NCBI GenBank assembly: GCA_030272155.1
Contig: CP126194.1
Coordinates: forward strand, 6,749,501 to 6,813,500
Direction of reading: 5' to 3'
Source of the DNA: Tetradesmus obliquus
Lineage: Eukaryota; Chlorophyta; Chlorophyceae; Sphaeropleales; Scenedesmaceae
Length of the DNA: 64,000 nucleotides
Part shown: positions 62,004 to 64,000 of the stretch, piece by piece
Position numbering within the stretch: position 1 is the first letter of the stretch
How the letters are laid out: each line of letters opens with the position of its first letter
Translations under genes and position numbers: made by a program
The notes under the pieces: model-generated
The model's database searches: none
What the model saw: only the letters and a program-made list of their open reading frames with translations
Told to the model about the DNA's origin: nothing

Positions 62004-62065
<62 letters not shown>

Positions 62066-64000
62066 GCTGCAGTGTCGCACTGGGCCAGGCAGCAGGCGAC
62101 CGCACCGGCAACCTGCAGGACATCCTGCGGCTGCTCACGCTGTGGTTCACCTGGGGCAGCGCACCCGATGTGGAGGCTGCGCTGCAGGAGGGCTTTGGCC
62201 TGGTCAGCATCGACACCTGGCTGGTGGTCATCCCGCAGATCATCGCGCGCATCCACACCAACAACCCGCAGGTGCGGCGCTGCGGACTGAGTGCTGGGAA
62301 CTGTATGAGTATGGTCTGTCCATCCTCGTGGATGCCTGCTGAACTCGCAAACGTATGCAAAGTAAGGCTGCCAGCTACTCTGCCATGCGTCTGAGTGGCT
62401 GTTAGATAATCGCACTCCCTGCAAATCATTGCGCGCATCCACACGAATAAGCCGCAGGCGCGGCGCTGCGGCGCACAGGGCTGGAAACGCAGCAGCGCCT
62501 CGTCATCCTTGTTTGACCAGGTTTGACTTTTTGGTTTCTATTGTTTTTCAACCTCCTGCAGGTGCGCAGCCTCATCCACAGCCTGCTGGTGCGCATCGGG
62601 CGGCACCACCCTCAGGCGCTGATGTACCCCCCACTTGTTTGACTCGTTTGACCACCTTTGACCGTAACATGTTCTGTTTGACCGTGCTGCTGCAGGTGCG
62701 CAGCCTCATCCACAGCCTGCTGGTGCGCATCGGGCGGCACCACCCTCAGGCGCTGATGTACCCGCTGCTGGTTGCTGCCAAGAGCCAGAGCCCCAGCAGG
62801 CGGCAGGCAGCCTATGCGGTGCTGGATGTGGTGCGCACACACTCTGCGACACTGGTGGAGCAGGCGCAGGTAGGTTGGGAGTTCGAGTTTGTTTTTTAAG
62901 TCTGGGAGTGAGGCTGGGACCAAATGCATAACTTGCTGCTTACTGCTTGTTAAGAAAAGGGCTAGCTGCATTGGGGTTGATTTGCAGTTCTGGATGGTGA
63001 GCCGCCAAGGCAGTAAACAGTATCATGCCATGCACTCACGGCACACCCAGTGAATAGCATGCGGTGCTGGATGTTGTACGCACACACTCCGCCACGCTGG
63101 TGGAGCAGGCGCAGGTGCTGAGTAGTTTGTGTGTGGTTTGCCAAAGCGCTGTGGAGTGTGGAGGGACATCGAGACAGTGGAATGCACGTTCCGCTGCTCG
63201 CCTGCGTGTATGTTGCTGCAGTCGCCCGCTAGAATGGCAGCCCACCCAGGACTAATGGCATGCACTCACTGCTCAGCACGTGGCTCAGCTTGTGCGAGAG
63301 AGAGGAATCACCTCGCAACCAACCCGCCGCACCTGTCGCTGCATCCTGCTGTACCCCTTGCCCGCGTACCCTGCTGCAGCTGGTGAGCCAGGAGCTGATC
63401 CGCATCCCCTCATATTACAAAGCAGTCTTACAGCCCGTACTGCTGCACCTGCTGCTGCCCACTGCTGCTGCTCCTCACACCTGCGCCCTTGCAGCTTGTG
63501 AGCCAGGAGCTGATCCGCATCGCCATCCTGTGGCACGAGATGTGGCACGAAGCCCTAGAAGAAGCATCCCGGCTGTACTTTGGCGAGTCCAATGTTGAGG
63601 CCATGCTGGGCGTGCTGCTGCCGCTGCACGAGCTCATGGACAAGACGGGGCCCAGCACGCTCAAGGAGATCGCGTTCGTGCAGGTGCGGCCGGCGGGCTG
63701 GCGTTTGGTTGTTGGTGGGCGCGGGTGGGAGGTGCCGTCGTGCTGTTCAGCTGCTTGTCGTGTGTATGCAATGCAGCTTATCAGGGCATGCAACACAGCA
63801 CTTATGACATTTCTCGCTGACAGGGCTGTAAGGTATCATCAAGACGCACGCGCGCACGCACGCACGGTGAATGATGTAATCTATGTAACACTCCGCTGAC
63901 AAACACACGCGCATGCTGTGTTGATTGTATCGATACACGAAACCGTGCCTGCAGGCGTACGGGCGCGAGCTGTCTGAGGCGTACGAGTGGCTGTCCAAGT
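36445..64000 (+). CDS. TOR: Target-of-rapamycin kinase (TOR), 37 exons in the window, 3' end outside
   Basis: TOR is the catalytic subunit of TORC1, a cytosolic and endomembrane-associated Ser/Thr kinase of the PIKK family that couples nutrients to growth. 37 exons (listed by region in the next entries) total 6787 nt, about 2262 codons, and every junction keeps phase. The order of conserved blocks follows TOR from end to end: an N-terminal HEAT block ([20 protein letters not shown]), [183 protein letters not shown], and [20 protein letters not shown] of the FRB domain. It is longer than human or plant TOR at this point because of low-complexity insertions. The kinase and FATC domains must follow beyond 64000. 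Start: ATG at 36445, the first in frame with this N-terminal block. Confidence 0.95.
37453..37494 (+). repeat. (CTG)n tract at the acceptor of TOR exon 2
   Basis: About 12 CTG units run into CCAG, and exon 37495 begins immediately. The exon's first base completes the Ser codon split by the previous exon. Confidence 0.8.
38480..38795 (+). repeat. Three acceptor-half echoes of TOR exon 3
   Basis: Starts near 38481, 38589 and 38698, each behind CAG. They encode [16 protein letters not shown], the same again, and [20 protein letters not shown]; the full exon follows at 38832. The first two are 108-109 bp apart. Confidence 0.92.
39160..39260 (+). repeat. Donor-half echo of TOR exon 3
   Basis: Repeats EEVG(L)[26 protein letters not shown] and the GTGCGG donor of the full exon (38832-38993), about 246 bp downstream, with G/T-rich intron DNA in between. 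Confidence 0.92.
39469..39540 (+). repeat. Acceptor-half echo of TOR exon 4
   Basis: Behind a (CTG)n-CCGCAG acceptor, it encodes [20 protein letters not shown] as in the full exon at 39600. It breaks off after GV into intron DNA. Confidence 0.92.
39870..40060 (+). repeat. Donor-half echoes of TOR exon 4
   Basis: 39870-39970 repeats [32 protein letters not shown] and its GTGAG donor. A shorter piece (FNVHVK) recurs at 40020-40040. Confidence 0.9.
40115..40380 (+). repeat. Acceptor-half echoes of TOR exon 5
   Basis: Pieces encoding [18 protein letters not shown] and [10 protein letters not shown] occur upstream of the full exon at 40455 ([10 protein letters not shown]), each behind an AG. Confidence 0.75.
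40728..40940 (+). repeat. Two donor-half echoes of TOR exon 5
   Basis: The ends of the full exon ([19 protein letters not shown]) recur, diverged, near 40735-40795 and 40878-40937. Each is followed by GTGCGG or GTGAGG. Confidence 0.85.
41450..41605 (+). repeat. Two acceptor-half echoes of TOR exon 7
   Basis: CTGCCGCAG-GGCCGTCATCC and its neighbour at about 41555 both encode [12 protein letters not shown]. The full exon starts at 41657. Confidence 0.92.
42338..42390 (+). repeat. Donor-half echo of TOR exon 8
   Basis: Encodes [14 protein letters not shown] before GTGGG, a diverged copy of [12 protein letters not shown] at the end of the exon 42099-42260. Confidence 0.75.
44206..44266 (+). repeat. 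Donor-half echo of TOR exon 11
   Basis: Repeats [19 protein letters not shown] and the following GTG, about 113 bp after the end of the full exon. Confidence 0.9.
45815..46125 (+). repeat. Two donor-half echoes of TOR exon 14
   Basis: About 45820-45902 and 46033-46117 repeat [20 protein letters not shown] and IAASIMAG with a GTGCGGT donor after each. The end of the full exon is at 45683. Confidence 0.93.
46617..47070 (+). repeat. Three donor-half echoes of TOR exon 15
   Basis: Blocks near 46620-46692, 46790-46939 and 46995-47065 repeat [20 protein letters not shown]. The middle one reaches further into the exon ([18 protein letters not shown]). With the full exon (46312-46565) there are four successive ends. 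Confidence 0.93.
48405..49050 (+). repeat. Echoes on both sides of TOR exon 18
   Basis: Acceptor-half copies ([15 protein letters not shown] type) lie at about 48411-48465 and 48531-48585. Donor-half copies ([14 protein letters not shown] with GTG) lie at about 48885-48948 and 48998-49046. The full exon is 48653-48838. Confidence 0.92.
49232..49303 (+). repeat. Interrupted (CTG)n tract at the acceptor of TOR exon 19
   Basis: About 22 CTG/CCG units end in CTGCAG, and the exon starts at 49304. Confidence 0.85.
49725..49900 (+). repeat. Donor-half echo of TOR exon 19
   Basis: Repeats [20 protein letters not shown] then [11 protein letters not shown] and a CCAGGT junction at about 49734-49836. 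A shorter piece (MLLDPG) follows near 49880-49895. Confidence 0.92.
50060..50110 (+). repeat. Acceptor-half echo of TOR exon 20
   Basis: Behind CTGCAG it encodes [15 protein letters not shown], a copy of the exon start at 50188 ([15 protein letters not shown]). Confidence 0.9.
50425..50822 (+). repeat. Four donor-half echoes of TOR exon 20
   Basis: Blocks ending near 50500, 50634, 50755 and 50815 repeat [20 protein letters not shown] in diverged form with GTGCG/GTGTG donors. The intervening DNA is rich in GGGTTT. Confidence 0.9.
50870..51190 (+). repeat. Three acceptor-half echoes of TOR exon 21
   Basis: Blocks at about 50870-50930, 51000-51070 and 51119-51188 encode (H)[19 protein letters not shown] variants, about 118-120 bp apart. 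The full exon begins at 51235. A CTG tract sits at 50945-50981. Confidence 0.92.
51440..51602 (+). repeat. Donor-half echoes of TOR exon 21
   Basis: About 51444-51497 repeats [18 protein letters not shown] with a GTGA donor. A more diverged copy lies at about 51561-51602. Confidence 0.85.
52152..52425 (+). repeat. Near-identical donor-half echoes of TOR exon 23
   Basis: The end of exon 51979-52151 together with the following intron recurs with a period of about 134 bp (for example GAGGCTCCTCTTTGAACATT at 52154 and 52288). Two later copies both encode KHL(A/V)[12 protein letters not shown]. The near identity points to a recent event; a more diverged piece lies at about 52484-52520. Confidence 0.95.
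53158..53205 (+). repeat. Acceptor-half echo of TOR exon 25
   Basis: TTTTGCAG followed by [12 protein letters not shown], a copy of the exon start at 53258 about 97 bp downstream. Confidence 0.9.
54680..54722 (+). repeat. Donor-half echo of TOR exon 27
   Basis: Encodes [12 protein letters not shown] plus GTGAGT, a copy of the end of exon 54566-54627. Confidence 0.85.
54965..55135 (+). repeat. Two acceptor-half echoes of TOR exon 28
   Basis: CGCAG-GGTGTCCTCTGAGCCCGCG at 54969 and a similar block at about 55097 precede the full exon at 55211 ([16 protein letters not shown]). About 114-128 bp apart. Confidence 0.9.
55858..56040 (+). repeat. Acceptor-half echoes of TOR exon 30
   Basis: [17 protein letters not shown] and [14 protein letters not shown] blocks lie at about 55862-55905 and 56004-56036. 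The full exon starts at 56164. The DNA between them is pyrimidine-rich. Confidence 0.9.
56392..56452 (+). repeat. Donor-half echo of TOR exon 30
   Basis: [21 protein letters not shown] block followed by GTGCA, a copy of the exon end at 56321. Confidence 0.9.
56546..56680 (+). repeat. 45-bp minisatellite, three copies
   Basis: Units start at 56546, 56591 and 56636, with the core CAGCTGTTGTGCAGCCTCAT. They lie in the intron before TOR exon 31. Confidence 0.95.
56797..56862 (+). repeat. GGTCAAACC-type short repeats
   Basis: Six near-copies of GGT(C/T)AAACC occur in about 65 bp, ending just before the acceptor of TOR exon 31. Similar runs occur at 10955-11275 and about 44803-44832. Confidence 0.85.
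57080..57240 (+). repeat. Donor-half echoes of TOR exon 31
   Basis: 57080-57125 repeats [15 protein letters not shown] and its GTGAG donor. A diverged copy ([12 protein letters not shown]) lies at about 57200-57237. Confidence 0.92.
57726..57770. repeat. C12A10 run followed by a 10-bp hairpin
   Basis: A 12-base C run (57726-57737), a 10-base A run, then AACCTTTGGG-AAACA-CCCAAAGGTT at 57746-57770, a perfect stem with a 5-base loop. The function is unknown. Confidence 0.9.
57813..58092. repeat. Dispersed repeat family A, copy 1
   Basis: Begins GAAGAAGAGGGGTTACACGG and continues with a TGTGCACAGGCAA block. Further on come GTGTCAGTGACAGCAAGC and a GCGGGCGGGCTAAGCCG end. The same blocks in the same order recur at 60837-61165. 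Confidence 0.85.
58110..58570. repeat. Repeat family B, four copies or fragments
   Basis: Unit: GAGAGGTCTGTTACAGGGGT, GGGCAAGCTATCGCCCTAGA, GCGAGTCACTTGCCCCTCTT, ending in TCATGAGAACCCGATAGC. Full copies at about 58114-58211 and 58391-58487; short 5' fragments at about 58343-58382 and 58530-58567. A 3' fragment also lies at 59747-59797. Confidence 0.92.
59174..59721 (-). other. Possible small antisense gene or gene remnant inside TOR intron 32
   Basis: Minus-strand frames 59721-59539 ([20 protein letters not shown]), 59609-59373 and 59428-59174 ([40 protein letters not shown]) have protein-like composition. They could be exons of a nested gene. No start, junctions or family could be established. 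Confidence 0.2.
59747..59797. repeat. Repeat family B, 3' fragment
   Basis: Matches the second half of the unit (CCCTAGAGCGAGTCACGTGC to TCATGAGAACCCG), about 70 bp before the tRNA gene. Confidence 0.9.
59870..59943 (+). tRNA. tRNA-Ile (anticodon AAU)
   Basis: A full cloverleaf can be drawn. The acceptor stem GCCCTGT pairs with ACGGGGC (one T-G pair), with discriminator A at 59943. The D arm is GCTC/GAGC around AGTTGGTTA. The anticodon arm TGGTG/CGCCA closes the loop CTAATAA with anticodon AAT. The variable region is AGGTC, and the T arm ATCCG/CGGGT closes TTCGAGC. There is no intron. Internal A-box (TTAGCTCAGTTGG) and B-box (GTTCGAGCC) promoters are present. It lies in TOR intron 32 in the same orientation, so Pol III and Pol II transcription would overlap. 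A T-rich stretch (TTTCTTTTT) right after the gene is a good Pol III terminator. Confidence 0.93.
59946..59955 (+). terminator. Pol III T-run terminator after the tRNA
   Basis: TTTCTTTTT begins within a few bases of the tRNA 3' end. This is typical for RNA polymerase III termination. Confidence 0.65.
60837..61165. repeat. Dispersed repeat family A, copy 2
   Basis: Colinear with 57813-58092 (GAAGAGGGGTTACACGGTGT, ACAACGAACACCCGA-like block, GTGTCAGTGACGGCAAGC, GCGGGCGGCTGAGC), and somewhat longer. It runs directly into the truncated tRNA copy. A tRNA-derived SINE is one reading, but no terminal tail or target-site duplication was seen. Confidence 0.8.
61158..61218 (+). pseudogene. Truncated copy of the tRNA-Ile(AAU)
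   Basis: The anticodon arm, T arm and 3' acceptor strand match the intact gene (TGGTGCTAATAACGCCAAGG, CCATCCGTTCGAGCCGGGTA). Most of the D arm is deleted, and the 5' acceptor strand is not preserved. It sits directly at the end of repeat family A, copy 2. Confidence 0.85.
61720..62000 (+). repeat. Three acceptor-half echoes of TOR exon 34, each behind a CTG tract
   Basis: Blocks starting near 61722, 61834 and 61932 encode SV(V/A)LGQA(A)[11 protein letters not shown], as does the full exon at 62073. Between them lie (CTG)n runs of different lengths. Period about 100-140 bp. Confidence 0.95.
62005..62072 (+). repeat. (CTG)n tract at the acceptor of TOR exon 34
   Basis: About 19 CTG units, then CCGCTGCAG and the exon at 62073. 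Confidence 0.92.
62563..62632 (+). repeat. Acceptor-half echo of TOR exon 35
   Basis: Behind CTGCAG, it encodes [20 protein letters not shown] exactly as in the full exon (62696-62869), then breaks off. Nearly identical in DNA, so recent. Confidence 0.95.
63060..63118 (+). repeat. Donor-half echo of TOR exon 35
   Basis: Repeats [22 protein letters not shown] sequence with a GTGCTG junction, about 250 bp after the end of the full exon. Confidence 0.93.
63370..63415 (+). repeat. Acceptor-half echo of TOR exon 36
   Basis: CTGCAG followed by [10 protein letters not shown], a copy of the first codons of the FRB exon at 63495. Confidence 0.9.
63495..64000 (+). other. TOR: TOR FRB domain, first two exons (63495-63683 and 63955-64000, cut by window end)
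   Basis: The FRB four-helix bundle begins with [20 protein letters not shown] and [20 protein letters not shown]. The Leu, Ser and Phe of LEEASRLYF, which contact FKBP12-rapamycin in other TORs, are present. The last exon reads [15 protein letters not shown] up to the window end. The distal FRB tryptophan and aromatic contacts lie outside. Confidence 0.93.

Larger units (their letters stand above)
50188..62869 (+). other. TOR: TOR FAT-domain exons 20-35 (about residues 1331-2184)
   Basis: Exons: 50188-50360, 51235-51367, 51661-51776, 51979-52151, 52827-52967, 53258-53808, 54079-54143, 54566-54627, 55211-55304, 55518-55628, 56164-56321, 56869-57004, 57344-57469, 61433-61581, 62073-62271, 62696-62869. 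TPR-like FAT helices are recognisable: [101 protein letters not shown] and [21 protein letters not shown] Gly/Ser-rich insertion of about 115 residues lies in the exon 53258-53808. Confidence 0.9.

Overview
The window looks like nuclear DNA of a green alga (Chlorophyta, perhaps Chlorophyceae). The genes are intron-rich with GT-AG introns. CAG/CTG triplet tracts are everywhere, and polyalanine, polyglutamine and polyserine insertions are common. One gene encodes a tryptophan-rich starch-binding protein of the ESV1/LESV family, which is restricted to the green/plant lineage. The lineage call is inference; no marker gene fixes the species.

Layout. 245-697 (+): last exon of a multi-pass membrane transporter. 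698-5021: no convincing gene, but tandem duplications. 5022-13203 (-): a SUVH-type histone H3-K9 methyltransferase (SRA, pre-SET, SET and post-SET domains), rebuilt as about 15 exons. 14070-16198 (-): an F-box-like leucine-rich-repeat protein in 3 exons. 17768-23846 (-): the ESV1/LESV-type protein, 10 exons found and the 5' exon missing. About 24200-25507 (+): an unrecognised Ser/Ala-rich protein. 25508-26831: intergenic, with a perfect 72-bp palindrome. 26832-29313 and 30048-32495 (+): a tandem pair of F-box/LRR genes, the first clearly a pseudogene, the second carrying a nonsense codon in its F-box exon. 33264-35634 (+): a coiled-coil protein of unknown function whose reading frame is cut by one TAA. 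36445 to beyond 64000 (+): the TOR kinase gene. 37 exons are assigned, all phase-compatible, covering the HEAT repeats, FAT domain and the start of the FRB domain; the kinase and FATC domains lie outside the window. One ~4-kb TOR intron (57470-61432) carries an intact tRNA-Ile(AAU), a truncated tRNA copy and dispersed repeats.

The main observation is structural. Nearly every exon of the SUVH, ESV1-like and TOR genes is accompanied by one to four truncated tandem copies ('echoes'), often spaced about 105-140 bp apart. Echoes of the acceptor half lie upstream of the full exon and echoes of the donor half lie downstream, so each copy carries one intact-looking splice site while the full exon stays whole. 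In addition, many introns end in a (CTG)n run directly abutting the CAG acceptor, always CTG on the transcribed sense strand, so the triplet repeat seems to stand in for the polypyrimidine tract.

The genes have no obvious common pathway. TOR (growth control), the starch-binding protein (carbon storage) and the methyltransferase (silencing) are each single eukaryotic transcription units. Exon coordinates come from reading splice sites and protein similarity by eye, checked by codon phase; they have not been tested against transcripts.
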